This document shows positions 1-10,363 of a DNA stretch of 64,000 nt, one piece after another. Below the pieces are notes generated by a model. The model saw only the letters and a list, made by a program, of their open reading frames with translations, was not told where the DNA came from and did no database searches. Each line of letters begins with the position of its first letter. Positions within the stretch are counted from its first letter, which is position 1. A program made the position numbers and the translations under genes. The stretch covers positions 62,001-126,000 of the forward strand of contig QHSX01000042.1 in NCBI GenBank assembly GCA_003221695.1, in the 5' to 3' direction. Source of the stretch: Candidatus Rokuibacteriota bacterium (lineage in GTDB: Bacteria > Methylomirabilota > Methylomirabilia > Rokubacteriales > CSP1-6).

Positions 1-6
1 ACGTGC

Positions 7-1293
7 ATGGCAACGATCCGACTCAGCCGTCGGATGTTTCTCAGAACCGCCGCGGCGGGCGCGGCCGTCGGCGGGGCGCCGCGCGCGCTCCGCGCCCGGC
101 CGACCACCTTCAAGGTCGGCGTCATCCATCCCGTGACGGGCCCGCTCGCCGAGCCGGGGCAGGCGTGCCGCCTCGGCGCTCAGCTGGCCACCGACGCGAT
201 CAACGCGGCGGGCGGCATCAAGTCGCTCGGCGGGATGAAGCTGGAGCTACTGTTGGGCGACACGCAGACGAAGCCCGACCTCGGACGCCTCGAAGCGGAG
301 CGCGTCGTCAACCAGGGCGCGCGGATGCTCATGGGCTCGTTCGACTCCGGCTCGACCGCGGCAATGGTGTCGGTCGCCCAGCAAAAGCGCGTGCCGTTCC
401 TCGTGGACATCGCGGCGGCCGACCCGATCACGGCCAACGTCGCGAAGGCGGTGAAGGAGGGAACGCAGAAGGTCCAGTACGTCTACCGGAACTTCCCGAC
501 CGGCTCGAGCTTTGGCCGCCTGGCCGTCCGGTACTTCGACGAGATCTTCGCGGCGGCGGGCGTCGCGCCGAAGCGGGTCGTGCTGATGTACACGAACGAC
601 CTCTTCGGCCAGAACCAGTCGAAGGGGTTCCTCGCCGCGCACAAGGCGGCGAGCCCGTCATGGCGGATCGTCGAGGTCATCCCCTGGCCGGAGCCGCCCT
701 CCAACCTCTCGACGGAGGTCTCGCGGGCGAAGGCGGCGAAGCCCGACGTCATCGCGCCGATCACCCGCCCGGCGAGTGCGCAGCTCCTGCTGCCCGAGCT
801 CCGAAAGCAGCGCGTCGAGGTCATGGGCATCGTCGGCCCCGGCAGCCCCGGGCTCTACGAGGCGGGCCAGCTCGCGGCGCTCCGGGAGGATCTCGAGTAC
901 GTGATGGACAACCTGCCGTCGTGGCCCAATTTTAGGAAATCGCGGACGCCGCAGGTGGCGGAGGAGTACCGCAAGCGATCCGGCGGCAAGACCTTCGACA
1001 CGAACGCCGTCGCGTCGTACGACGGGATCCGCATCATCGCCGATGTCCTCGAGCGGACGGGGCGCGAGGCGCTGCTGGACACGGACGGTCCGGAGGCGAT
1101 CGTGGAGGCGATGAAGAAGACCACCTTCAAGGACGTCCTCGCCGTGGCGGCGGGTCCGGTCGTCTTCGACGAGCTCGGCGATAACCCCAACGCTTCGACG
1201 GCGATGATCCAGATCCTCGGCCGCAAGCCGGTCGTCGTCTGGCCCAAAGACGCCGCGGTGCAGAAGTTCGTGTTCCCGCGGCCCAAGGCCTAG
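7..1293 (+). CDS. Branched-chain amino acid-type ABC transporter substrate-binding protein, Tat-exported
   Basis: The 428-residue product begins with a twin-arginine signal (SRRMFLRT at about residues 7-14, then an Ala-rich stretch). The mature part opens with FKVGVIHPVTGPLAEPG, the usual start of a Peripla_BP_6 (LivJ/LivK-type) binding protein. It should capture an amino acid or organic acid outside the membrane and hand it to a Liv permease. The ATG at position 7 is the first possible start in the window and leads straight into the signal, so it is probably the true one. No permease or intact ATPase lies downstream; what follows is the relic of a livF gene. The partners are therefore either upstream of the window or lost. 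Substrate unknown. Confidence 0.9.
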   Translation: MATIRLSRRMFLRTAAAGAAVGGAPRALRARPTTFKVGVIHPVTGPLAEPGQACRLGAQLATDAINAAGGIKSLGGMKLELLLGDTQTKPDLGRLEAERVVNQGARMLMGSFDSGSTAAMVSVAQQKRVPFLVDIAAADPITANVAKAVKEGTQKVQYVYRNFPTGSSFGRLAVRYFDEIFAAAGVAPKRVVLMYTNDLFGQNQSKGFLAAHKAASPSWRIVEVIPWPEPPSNLSTEVSRAKAAKPDVIAPITRPASAQLLLPELRKQRVEVMGIVGPGSPGLYEAGQLAALREDLEYVMDNLPSWPNFRKSRTPQVAEEYRKRSGGKTFDTNAVASYDGIRIIADVLERTGREALLDTDGPEAIVEAMKKTTFKDVLAVAAGPVVFDELGDNPNASTAMIQILGRKPVVVWPKDAAVQKFVFPRPKA

Positions 1294-1320
1294 GCCGGAC
1301 CTCACATTCCTGCTCGGGAC

Positions 1321-1445
1321 GGCGACATGCTCGCCGTGCGCGGCGTCTCGCTCGGGGTGCGCGCGAGCGAGATCGTCGTGCGAGATCGCCCGCGTGCCGG
1401 AGGGGTGCCACCTCGGTCCCCGCTGACCGTGCAGCGCGCGCCCGC
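1321..1445 (+). pseudogene. Relic of a livF-type ABC ATPase
   Basis: From the ATG at 1327 the reading MLAVRGVSLGVRASEIV matches the strand before the Walker A loop of LivF proteins. A few bases later another frame (about 1371-1412) gives EIARVPEGCHLGPR and then LTV, matching the LivF block 'GIA-VPEGR-LFPRMTV'. The Walker A region between these blocks is missing and the frame is broken. I read this as a livF gene reduced by internal deletion and frameshift. It lies just after a Liv-type binding protein, where an ATPase gene would be expected. The match is by eye to family consensus only. Confidence 0.5.
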
Positions 1446-1513
1446 TGGCCGATGCGCGGATCAAGCGCGCGCACGTCGGCCGCTGACTGACGGCCTGGAC
1501 CCCACGGACGGGG

Positions 1514-1547
1514 GTTGACCGGCACAGATTCTGGTCATATTCTGGTC
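1514..1547 (+). promoter_or_regulatory. Promoter and direct-repeat operator of the Phd/PIN pair
   Basis: TTGACC (1514-1519) and TATTCT (1538-1543) lie 18 bp apart. A 9-bp direct repeat ATTCTGGTC occurs at 1528-1536 and 1539-1547, straddling the -10 box. Antitoxins of this class usually repress their own operon, so the repeat is a good operator candidate. A strong ribosome site GAGGAGG follows at 1554-1560. Confidence 0.5.
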
Positions 1548-1565
1548 TGAATCGAGGAGGCGCCG

Positions 1566-1805
1566 ATGACACGCGTCGGGGTGTACGAGGCGAAGACCAA
1601 CCTTCCCAGACTGCTCAACCGGGTGGCGAAGGGGGCCCGCATCACGATCGTTCGGCACGGCGTCCCGGTGGCGGTCCTCGTGCCGGCAGACGACGGACGG
1701 ACCCGCCCGCTCGCTGACGTGATCGCGGACGTCCGCGCCTTCGGGAAGGGGCGTCGCCTCAGGGGGATCTCGGTGCGCGACGCCGTCGCCCACGGGCGCC
1801 GGTGA
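1566..1805 (+). CDS. Phd/YefM-family antitoxin
   Basis: This 79-residue protein has the Phd/YefM pattern: VYEAKTNLPRLLNRVAKG near the N-terminus and ITIVRHGVPVAVLVP in the middle, with a charged C-terminal tail that would bind the toxin. It would neutralise the downstream PIN nuclease and repress transcription. The ATG at 1566 follows GAGGAGG with normal spacing. Its stop overlaps the GTG start of the toxin gene by four bases, as is normal for such pairs. Confidence 0.88.
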   Translation: MTRVGVYEAKTNLPRLLNRVAKGARITIVRHGVPVAVLVPADDGRTRPLADVIADVRAFGKGRRLRGISVRDAVAHGRR

Positions 1806-2218
1806 GCCGGTTCGTCCTGGATTGCTCGATCGCCATCGCCTGGTGCTTCGAGAACCAGCGGGACCGCTACACCGACGCGGTCCTGGTGGCGCTGAAGGCG
1901 GACGAAGCCCTGGTGCCTGCCCTCTGGCCCCTTGAGATCGTGAACGTCCTCCTCGTCGCCGAACGACGGCGCCAGCTCCGGCATGCCGATGCGACGCGCT
2001 TCCTCGCACTGGTGTCTGAGCTGCCGATCGAGGTGGACCGCGCGCCGACGCTCCGCGAGGCGCGGGAGCTCTTGGCGCTCGGACGCGAGCAACGGTTGTC
2101 CGCGTACGATGCGGCGTATCTCTACCTCGCGACTCGCGAGCGGCTCCCGCTGGCGACCCGGGACGCGGCGTTTCGTGCGGCGATGCGCGCGACGGGCGTG
2201 ACCGCGTTCGCGCCGTAG
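1802..2218 (+). CDS. PIN-domain ribonuclease toxin (VapC-like)
   Basis: The 138-residue product is a complete PIN domain. The four acidic residues expected to bind metal are visible: D7 in FVLDCSI, E45 in WPLEIVNVL, D103 in LSAYDAAYL and D121 in LATRDAAF. VapC proteins cleave RNA, often tRNA, when freed from their antitoxin. The GTG start at 1802 overlaps the antitoxin stop. Nothing in the sequence suggests inactivation, so the module looks functional. Confidence 0.9.
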   Translation: MSRFVLDCSIAIAWCFENQRDRYTDAVLVALKADEALVPALWPLEIVNVLLVAERRRQLRHADATRFLALVSELPIEVDRAPTLREARELLALGREQRLSAYDAAYLYLATRERLPLATRDAAFRAAMRATGVTAFAP

Positions 2219-2236
2219 CGGACGCGCGCGCCGCGA

Positions 2237-2242
2237 TATACT
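2237..2242 (+). promoter_or_regulatory. Likely -10 element of trpD
   Basis: TATACT lies nine bases before the trpD ATG, so transcription would begin only two to four bases ahead of the start codon and give a nearly leaderless mRNA. No good -35 box is seen. GAGG at 2243-2246 could instead act as a ribosome site for a longer transcript. Confidence 0.35.
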
Positions 2243-2251
2243 GAGGCCCGC

Positions 2252-3322
2252 ATGACGAGCCCGATCATCACCGAGGCCGTCCGGACGCTGGTGGAGCGCC
2301 GGGATCTGACGCGCATCGAGGCCGCCGCCGCCATGGAGGCGATCATGTCGGGCGCGTCGACCAACGCGCAGATCGCCGCCTTCCTCACCGCGCTCCGGAT
2401 GAAGGGCGAGACCGTCGAGGAGCTGATCGGCTTCGCCCAGGTGATGCGCCAGAAGGTCGTGAAGATTCGCACGCGCCCCGAGGACGTGGCCGCCCTGACC
2501 GGCACCGACCGGGACATGCTGATCGACACGTGCGGCACGGGCGGTGACGCCGCGGGGACCTTCAACGTCTCCACCGCCACCGCCTTCGTCGTCGCTGGCG
2601 CGGGGCTCCGCGTCGCCAAGCACGGGAACCGCTCCGTGTCCTCCCTGTGCGGCTCGGCCGACGTGGTCGAGACGCTCGGCGTCAGCCTCGACCTCGCGCC
2701 GCTGAAGGTCGCGCGTTGCGTGGAGGAGGTCGGGATCGGGTTCCTCTACGCGCCGCTCCTCCACACGGCGATGAAGCACGTGATGGCCGCCCGGCGCGAG
2801 ATGGGCGTCCGCACGGTATTCAACATGCTCGGCCCCCTGACCAACCCGGCCGGCGCCAACGCCCAGGTGATCGGGGTCTACTCTCCCGCGCTCACCGAGC
2901 CGCTCGCGCGCGTCCTGGCCGAGCTCGGCACCCACCGGGCCTTCGTCGTTCACGGCGCGGACGGCCTCGACGAGATCTCGAACACCGGCGACAGCCGCAT
3001 CTCCGAGGTCCGCGAGGGCATGGTCCGCACCATCGCCGTGCGGCCGGAGGACTTCGGGGTCACGCGCGCGTCCATCGGTGACCTGCGCGGCGGCGATCGG
3101 GAGCAGAACGCCGAGATCATCCGGGCGATTCTCGCCGGCGAGCCGGGGCCGAAGCGCGACATCGTCCTCGTGAACGCCTCCGCCGCCCTCGTCGCCGGCG
3201 GTCGCGCGAAGGACTTCAAGGAGGGCGCTGAGCTGGCGGCCCGGTCGATCGACGCGGGCGCGGCGCGGCAGAAGCTGGAGCGCCTGGTCGCCCTCTCCCA
3301 AGAGCTCGCCCGGGAGAGCTGA
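2252..3322 (+). CDS. trpD: Anthranilate phosphoribosyltransferase
   Basis: TrpD joins anthranilate to PRPP, the second step of tryptophan synthesis in the cytoplasm. The 356-residue protein is full length. It shows the glycine-rich PRPP loop GTGGD at residues 95-99, the following TFNVST, and KHGNR at 123-127, all diagnostic of the family. The N-terminal helical domain with the repeated 'TNAQIAAFLTALRMKGET' pattern is also present. No other trp gene is in the window, so the gene stands apart from a trp operon. Other members of this nucleoside phosphorylase/TrpD fold are less likely because both PRPP motifs are canonical. Confidence 0.94.
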   Translation: MTSPIITEAVRTLVERRDLTRIEAAAAMEAIMSGASTNAQIAAFLTALRMKGETVEELIGFAQVMRQKVVKIRTRPEDVAALTGTDRDMLIDTCGTGGDAAGTFNVSTATAFVVAGAGLRVAKHGNRSVSSLCGSADVVETLGVSLDLAPLKVARCVEEVGIGFLYAPLLHTAMKHVMAARREMGVRTVFNMLGPLTNPAGANAQVIGVYSPALTEPLARVLAELGTHRAFVVHGADGLDEISNTGDSRISEVREGMVRTIAVRPEDFGVTRASIGDLRGGDREQNAEIIRAILAGEPGPKRDIVLVNASAALVAGGRAKDFKEGAELAARSIDAGAARQKLERLVALSQELARES

Positions 3323-3332
3323 GCGCGAGCCC

Positions 3333-3362
3333 TTGCGTCGGCCGGGCTACCAGCCCTAGAAT
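3333..3362 (+). promoter_or_regulatory. Possible promoter of the GntR-etf-icm operon
   Basis: TTGCGT (3333-3338) and TAGAAT (3357-3362) are 18 bp apart in the gap after trpD. A transcript from here would have a leader of roughly 120 bases containing the palindrome at 3450-3467. Confidence 0.35.
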
Positions 3363-3449
3363 AGGCCGTCGCGGCAGCGCTCAAGTCCCCGTCGGCGTTG
3401 GGTTTCGCGTCCTCCTGGTGTCGGTGCTCCCGCGATACGCTCGGCTCGA

Positions 3450-3467
3450 CGGTGTTCTAGAACACCG
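3450..3467. promoter_or_regulatory. Perfect 18-bp palindrome, likely operator of the GntR regulator
   Basis: CGGTGTTCTAGAACACCG is perfectly self-complementary and ends 25 bp before the regulator start codon at 3493. Its size and dyad symmetry suit a dimeric GntR/HutC-type repressor. It lies inside the longer open frame that begins at 3418, which argues that translation starts at 3493. Confidence 0.6.
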
Positions 3468-3492
3468 AGACGATTTCGACGACGAGGTCGGA

Positions 3493-4242
3493 ATGAACGG
3501 GAACGGACGGGTGAATGGCCGCCTGCCGCGCTACCACCAGATCGCCGAAGCGCTCCGCACGCGGATCCGCGAGGGCACGCTGCGTCCCGGGGCGCGGCTC
3601 GACACCCAGCGCCGGCTCGCGACGAGCTTCGGCGTGACGCTCATGACCCTCCGGCAAGCGCTGGAGCTGCTGGAGCGCGAGCACCTGATCTCGCGGCGCC
3701 ACGGCCTCGGGACGTTCGTGGCGGCGCCGTCGATCGACTACGACATCCTCCAGCTCCGCCGCTTCGCCGGGGACCTTTCGGCCAAGGGCGAGCACGTCGC
3801 GACGCGGCTCCTCACCACCCGATTCTCGCCTCCAGACCGCCGGGTCGGCGACGCGCTCAGCCTCGGGCCCGGCGAGCGGGTACTCGTGGTCGCGCGACTG
3901 CGCCTGGTCGACGGGCATCCGATGAGCCTGCAGCGCTCGTTCCTGCCCGCGCTGATCGGCGACGAAGTCGTCCGGGCGGACCTGACCCGCACGCCGCTCC
4001 ACCAGGTGCTCGAGCGCGCGCTCGGAATCGTCATCGGGCGCGCGCACGAGACCGTCTCGGCGGTTCGTCTGGGGCGGCCAGAGGCGCGCGAGCTCGGATG
4101 CTCGGCCGGGGCGCCCGCGTTCGAGTCCGAGCGCGTCTCCTTCGACGCGGCCGGCGCGCCCGTCGTCTTCGACCGCGTCTTCATCCCCGGCGACCGCTTC
4201 CGCATCACCCGGGACCTTCGGTACGAAGGAGCGGCTTCATGA
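3493..4242 (+). CDS. GntR-family regulator with UTRA effector domain (HutC/FarR subfamily)
   Basis: The 249-residue protein has an N-terminal winged helix (about residues 11-78: PRYHQIAEALRTRIREG, then FGVTLMTLRQALELLE as recognition region, ending GLGTFV). A UTRA ligand domain follows to the C-terminus (PMSLQRSFLP and AGAPVVFDRVFIPG are typical). I chose the ATG at 3493 over the GTG at 3418 because the homology begins there and a perfect palindrome sits in between. Its stop overlaps the etfB start as ATGA, so it is the first gene of the acyl-CoA operon and probably regulates it in response to an acyl-CoA or related acid. That effector is inference. Confidence 0.88.
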   Translation: MNGNGRVNGRLPRYHQIAEALRTRIREGTLRPGARLDTQRRLATSFGVTLMTLRQALELLEREHLISRRHGLGTFVAAPSIDYDILQLRRFAGDLSAKGEHVATRLLTTRFSPPDRRVGDALSLGPGERVLVVARLRLVDGHPMSLQRSFLPALIGDEVVRADLTRTPLHQVLERALGIVIGRAHETVSAVRLGRPEARELGCSAGAPAFESERVSFDAAGAPVVFDRVFIPGDRFRITRDLRYEGAAS

Positions 4243-5018
4243 GGATCCTCGTGGCCGTCAAACAGGTGCCCGACACGGCGACGCAGGTGAAGGTCTCGGC
4301 CGACCCGCGGGTGATCGACACCACGGGCATCACCTGGATCATCTCGCCGTACGACGAGTTCGCCGTCGAGGAAGCCCTCCGGATCAAGGAGAAGCGCGGG
4401 CAGGGCGAGGTCGTCGCGGTGTCCCTCGGTCCGGAGCGCGTCAAGGAGGCGCTGCGCGCCTGTCTCGCGATGGGCTGCGACCGCGCGATCCACTTGAACG
4501 ACCCCGCGTGGAGCGACGCCGACACGCTCGTCACGGCCAAGGCGCTCGCCGCCGTGGTCAGGCAGGAGGCGCCGCAGCTCCTCCTCTGCGGACGGCAGGC
4601 GATCGACGACGACATGGGGGCTGTCGCGGCCCAGCTCGCCGAGCTGCTCGGCTGGCCCTGCGCCTACTGGGTCATGGAGGAGGCGATCGACGCCGACACC
4701 AAGACGGTGCGGGCCGCACGCCAGGTCGAGGGCGGGCTCGAGGTCTTCGACCTGCCGCTGCCCGCCGTCCTCACGGCGCAGAAAGGGCTCAACGAGCCGA
4801 GGTACCCGACGCTCCGAGGCATCATGGGAGCGAAGAAGAAGGAGATCCGCGACGTGAAGGCGGCCGACCTCGGGTGGGCCCCGGAGCCGCCCCAGCTCTC
4901 CGTCGTCACGCTCGAGGCGCTCCCACCCCGTCCGCCCGGGCGCATCATCCAGGGCGACGTGCCGACGGCGGTGAAGGAGCTGGTCCGTTCGCTACGCGAA
5001 GAAGCCAAGGCGATCTGA
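4239..5018 (+). CDS. etfB: Electron transfer flavoprotein, beta subunit
   Basis: EtfB pairs with EtfA to carry electrons from acyl-CoA dehydrogenases to the membrane quinone pool. The 259-residue protein starts MRILVAVKQVPDT, contains CGRQAIDDDMG and a C-terminal KELVRSLREEAK tail, all typical. A longer open frame begins upstream, but the family N-terminus starts at the ATG at 4239, overlapping the regulator stop. EtfA follows after 12 bases and two acyl-CoA dehydrogenases lie downstream, which are its likely electron donors. Confidence 0.94.
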   Translation: MRILVAVKQVPDTATQVKVSADPRVIDTTGITWIISPYDEFAVEEALRIKEKRGQGEVVAVSLGPERVKEALRACLAMGCDRAIHLNDPAWSDADTLVTAKALAAVVRQEAPQLLLCGRQAIDDDMGAVAAQLAELLGWPCAYWVMEEAIDADTKTVRAARQVEGGLEVFDLPLPAVLTAQKGLNEPRYPTLRGIMGAKKKEIRDVKAADLGWAPEPPQLSVVTLEALPPRPPGRIIQGDVPTAVKELVRSLREEAKAI

Positions 5019-5030
5019 GGGACGGGGACC

Positions 5031-6011
5031 ATGCCGAACGCGTTCTGGTGCATCGTCGAGGATGACCGGCGGGGGACGCCGAAGAAGGTGATGGCCGAGG
5101 TCATCGGCGAGGCCGCGCGCGTCTCGAGTGGCCGGGCCGAGGCCGTGTGGCTCACCGACAAGGCGAGCGAGGCGGGCCTGACGCAGCTCGCCGAGTGGGG
5201 CGCGACGAAGGTCTGGCTCCTGGAGAACGGAGCGTTCGCGCCGTACCGGAGCGAGGTCTGGGTGGGCGCCGCGGCCGAGCTCGCGGCCAAGGAGCGGCCG
5301 AGGGCCATCTTTGCGCCGGTCACGAGCCGCGCGCGTGAGTTCGCCGCGCGGCTCGCCGCGCGGCTCGGCGTCGGGCTCGCCGCCGACTGTGTGGCGTTCG
5401 CCATGGACGGCGAGCGCCTCGTCGCGACGCGCCCCGTGTACGCGGGCAAGCTCCTGGCCAAGGTCGCGTGGGCGAAGACACCCTGGGTCGCGACGCTCCG
5501 ACCGAACGTCTTCCGCCCGGCCGACGGGGAACCCGGCCGGAAGGCGGCTGTCGAGCGTCCGTCGGGGCCGACCCCCGCCGCGCAGATGAAATTCGTCGAG
5601 CGGCGCGAAGAGGTCTCCACGGGGCTCCCCGAGCTGACCGAGGCCGAGATCGTGCTGTCGGGCGGCCGCGGCATGAAGGGGCCGGAGCACTACGTGATCC
5701 TCGAAGACATGGCGCGCGTGATCGGCGCCGCGGTCGGTGCCTCGCGCGCGGCCGTGGACGCGGGCTGGCGGCCGCACCGGTTCCAGATCGGTCAGACCGG
5801 CCGGACGATCTCGCCCAAGCTCTATATGGGCTTCGGCGTCTCGGGCGCGATCCAGCACCTGGCCGGGATGCGCACGTCGAAGGTGATCGTCGCCGTCAAC
5901 AAGGATCCCGAGGCGCCGATCTTCAGGATCGCCGACTACGGGATCGTCGCCGACCTGTTCGAGGTCGTGCCGGAGCTGACGAAGGAGTTCAAGAAGCTCC
6001 TCGAGAAATGA
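5031..6011 (+). CDS. etfA: Electron transfer flavoprotein, alpha subunit
   Basis: The 326-residue subunit binds FAD through its C-terminal domain. The signature [16 protein letters not shown] and the following [11 protein letters not shown] are present, then [12 protein letters not shown] and [15 protein letters not shown] as in most EtfA proteins. The N-terminal domain is of normal size. It lies between etfB and an acyl-CoA dehydrogenase gene that begins four bases after its stop, so the three form a functional set. Confidence 0.95.
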   Translation: MPNAFWCIVEDDRRGTPKKVMAEVIGEAARVSSGRAEAVWLTDKASEAGLTQLAEWGATKVWLLENGAFAPYRSEVWVGAAAELAAKERPRAIFAPVTSRAREFAARLAARLGVGLAADCVAFAMDGERLVATRPVYAGKLLAKVAWAKTPWVATLRPNVFRPADGEPGRKAAVERPSGPTPAAQMKFVERREEVSTGLPELTEAEIVLSGGRGMKGPEHYVILEDMARVIGAAVGASRAAVDAGWRPHRFQIGQTGRTISPKLYMGFGVSGAIQHLAGMRTSKVIVAVNKDPEAPIFRIADYGIVADLFEVVPELTKEFKKLLEK

Positions 6012-6015
6012 GCGC

Positions 6016-7160
6016 ATGAAACTCGACCCGACCGAAGAGCAGCAGATGATCCAGGCGATGGCGCGGGAGTTCGCCGAGACGGCGATCAGGCCCATCGCCG
6101 CCGAGATCGACCGGGAGGGCCGCTTCCCCCACGAGACGGTGAAGCGCATGGGCGAGCTCGGCCTCATGGGCATCGCGATCCCGGAGGACTGGGGAGGCAG
6201 CGGCGCCGACACCCTCGCCTACGTCCTGGCGCTCGAGGAGATCGCAAAGGCGTGCGGATCGCACGCGGCCATCATGTCGGTGAACAACTCGCTCTACTGC
6301 GATCCCGTCTATCGATTCGGCACCGACACGCAGCGCGAGCGGTTGCTCAAGCCCGCGGCCACGGGCCACGCCCTCGGCTGCTTCGCGTTGACCGAGCCCC
6401 AGGCGGGCTCGGACGCGCGCAACCAGCAGACCCTGGCCGCACGCGACGGCGACCACTACGTGCTGAACGGCCGCAAGCAGTTCGTCACCAACGGCCGCGA
6501 GGCCTCGTTCGCCCTCGTGTTCTGCGCGACCGACCGCGCCAAGGCGCACCACGGGATCACCGCCTTCGTGGTCGAGAAGGGGACGCCGGGCTTTCGCGTG
6601 CCCAGGACCGAGGACAAGCTGGGCATCCGCGCCTCCGACACCGCCGAGCTCATGTTCGAGGACTGTCGCGTGCCCGCCGCCAACCGGCTCGGCGAGGAGG
6701 GCATGGGGCTCAAGATCGCGCTGGCGACGCTGGACGGCGGACGGATCGGCATCGCCGCCCAGGCCGTCGGCCTGGCGGCCGGCGCCCTCGAGCGCGCGGT
6801 CGCCTACGCGCGCGAGCGGACGTCCTTCGGCGTGGCGATCGGCCAGCACCAGATGGTCCAGTGGATGCTCGCCGACATGGCGACCGCGACCGACGGCGCG
6901 CGGCTCCTCACGCTCCGCGCGGCCGGATTGAAAGATCAGGGGCGGCCCTACAGGACCGCGGCGGCGATGGCGAAGCTCTTCGCCGCCGAGACCGCGATGC
7001 GGGTGACGACCGACGCGGTCCAGATCCACGGCGGCTACGGCTTCATCAAGGAGTACGAGGTGGAACGCTACTTCCGTGACGCGAAGATCACCCAGATCTA
7101 CGAGGGCACCTCGCAGATCCAGAAGCTCGTGATCGCGCGCGCCGTGCTGGGAGGGACCGA

Positions 7161-7164
<4 letters not shown>
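6016..7164 (+). CDS. Acyl-CoA dehydrogenase, short-chain type
   Basis: This 382-residue flavoprotein introduces the alpha-beta double bond into an acyl-CoA and passes electrons to EtfAB. Family signatures are present: [20 protein letters not shown], and the C-terminal [20 protein letters not shown]. The catalytic base is the Glu of [10 protein letters not shown], at about residue 363, the position used by short-chain and butyryl-CoA dehydrogenases. Its stop overlaps the start of the mutase gene as ATGA. Butyryl- or isobutyryl-CoA are the likely substrates from context; chain length cannot be read from the sequence. Confidence 0.92.
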
Positions 7165-8810
<1,646 letters not shown>

Positions 8811-8824
8811 CCGTGAGGGAGGCC

Positions 8825-9895
8825 ATGAGCGAGCCGATCAGGATCACGCGTGCGGCGACGAAGAAGCCGAAGCCCAAAGACCGCGACCTGACCTTCGGGA
8901 CGGTGTTCACCGACCATCTGTTCGTGATGGACTTTCAGGAGGCGAAGGGCTGGTACGACCCGCGGATCGAGCCGTACGGGTCGCTCAGCCTCGATCCCGC
9001 CGCGGCGGTCCTCCACTATGCGCAGGCCGTCTTCGACGGGCTCAAGGCCTTCCGGGGTCGTGACGGTCGGGTCCGGCTCTTCCGGCCGCAGAAGCACGTC
9101 GAGCGGCTCAACCACTCCGCCCGGCGGATGTGCATCCCGCCGCTCGACCCCGAGCTGGCGCTCAAGGCGCTCGTCGAGCTCGTCGGCCTCGAGCGGGACT
9201 GGGTCCCGTCCACGGTGGGGACGTCGCTCTACATCCGGCCCACGATCATCGCCAACGAGCCGTTCCTCGGCGTGCGGCCGGCGAAGTCGTACATCTACTA
9301 CGTCATCCTGTCTCCGGTGGGCGCCTACTACCCGGAGGGAATGAATCCGGTGAAGATCCTCGTCGTCGACAGCTACGTCCGCGCCGTGGAGGGCGGCGTC
9401 GGCGGGGCGAAGACCGGGGTGAACTACGCCGCGAGCCTGTACGCAGCCGAGGAGGCCAAGCACGCGGGGTTCACGCAGGTGCTCTGGCTCGACGGGCGCG
9501 AGCGGAAGTACCTCGACGAGGTCGGCACGATGAACATCATGCTCAAGATCGGTGACGAGGTGATCACGCCGCCCCTGAGCCAGGGCACGATTCTGCCGGG
9601 CGTGACGCGCGACTCGGCGCTCACGCTCATGCGCGAGTGGGGGCTCCGCGTCTCCGAGCGCCAGATCTCGATCGCCGAGGTCGCGCGCGCCGCGCGCGAT
9701 GGGTCGCTCCAGGAGGTGTGGGGCACCGGGACGGCCGCCGTCATCTCGCCCGTCGGGGAACTCAGCCACGCGGGCGCGCGTATCGTCATCAACGGCGGGA
9801 AGATCGGTGAGCTGACCAAGAAGCTCTACGACGCGCTCGTCGGGATCCAGTACGCGACCGTACCCGACACCCACGGCTGGACGGTTCCCGTCTAG
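8825..9895 (+). CDS. ilvE: Branched-chain amino acid aminotransferase
   Basis: IlvE moves the amino group between branched-chain amino acids and 2-oxoglutarate, using PLP. The 356-residue class IV enzyme shows FRPQKHVERLNHSARR, YIRPTIIAN and the PLP lysine K196 in GGAKTGVNYAASL, followed by EVGTMNIM and LPGVTRDS. It is the longer, BCAT-like form. The ATG at 8825 is preferred to the GTG at 8813 because a GAGGGAGG ribosome site falls between them. Its place between the two mutase subunit genes fits a role in making isobutyryl-CoA precursors from valine. Confidence 0.93.
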   Translation: MSEPIRITRAATKKPKPKDRDLTFGTVFTDHLFVMDFQEAKGWYDPRIEPYGSLSLDPAAAVLHYAQAVFDGLKAFRGRDGRVRLFRPQKHVERLNHSARRMCIPPLDPELALKALVELVGLERDWVPSTVGTSLYIRPTIIANEPFLGVRPAKSYIYYVILSPVGAYYPEGMNPVKILVVDSYVRAVEGGVGGAKTGVNYAASLYAAEEAKHAGFTQVLWLDGRERKYLDEVGTMNIMLKIGDEVITPPLSQGTILPGVTRDSALTLMREWGLRVSERQISIAEVARAARDGSLQEVWGTGTAAVISPVGELSHAGARIVINGGKIGELTKKLYDALVGIQYATVPDTHGWTVPV

Positions 9896-9940
9896 TGCCG
9901 GGCCACCTGACTTCGCCATGCTTCGTTCTAGGAGGCCGCG

Positions 9941-10363
9941 ATGACCGACTGCGTCTTTTGCAAGATCCGCGACGGGCAGACCCCGGCGATGAAAGTGTTC
10001 GAGGACCAGCGGACGATCTGCATCATGGACATCAACCCGCTCACTCTGGGACACTGCCTCGTACTGTCCAAGGCGCACGCGGCGACGATCTATGACGCCG
10101 AGGTCGCCGACCTGCAGGCCGCGATCGTGACCGCCAAGCGTGTTGCCCTCGCCCTCAAGGCGTCGCTGGATCCGGAGGGCCTCAACGTGCTCCAGGCCAA
10201 CGGCCCCGCCGCCTTCCAGTCGGTGGCGCACTTCCACCTGCACCTGATCCCGCGCTGGATGCGCGACGGCAAGGGCTTCGACTGGAAGCTGGTGCCGGGC
10301 GACCGCGAGCAGATCATGAAGGCCGGCGAGAAGCTGCGCGCGGCCCTCACGACGCGCGCATGA
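9941..10363 (+). CDS. HIT-family nucleotide hydrolase
   Basis: The 140-residue protein carries the histidine triad HFHLHLIPR (H97, H99, H101) that gives the family its name, and an N-terminal CVFCKIRDG whose two cysteines often bind zinc in Hint-like members. HIT proteins hydrolyse nucleotide phosphoramidates or dinucleoside polyphosphates. AGGAGG stands five bases before the ATG. The stop overlaps the icmB start as ATGA, so the gene is co-translated with the mutase small subunit, although no functional link is known. Confidence 0.92.
   Translation: MTDCVFCKIRDGQTPAMKVFEDQRTICIMDINPLTLGHCLVLSKAHAATIYDAEVADLQAAIVTAKRVALALKASLDPEGLNVLQANGPAAFQSVAHFHLHLIPRWMRDGKGFDWKLVPGDREQIMKAGEKLRAALTTRA

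Noticed and set aside
1535-3301. Long minus-strand open frame of 588 codons opposite the PIN and trpD genes
   Set aside because: It lies antisense to well-supported genes, has an Arg/Gly/Asp-rich, non-protein-like composition and no recognisable domain; such shadow frames are expected at this GC content.
8813-8824. GTG at 8813 as start of ilvE
   Set aside because: It overlaps the ribosome site GAGGGAGG that serves the ATG at 8825.
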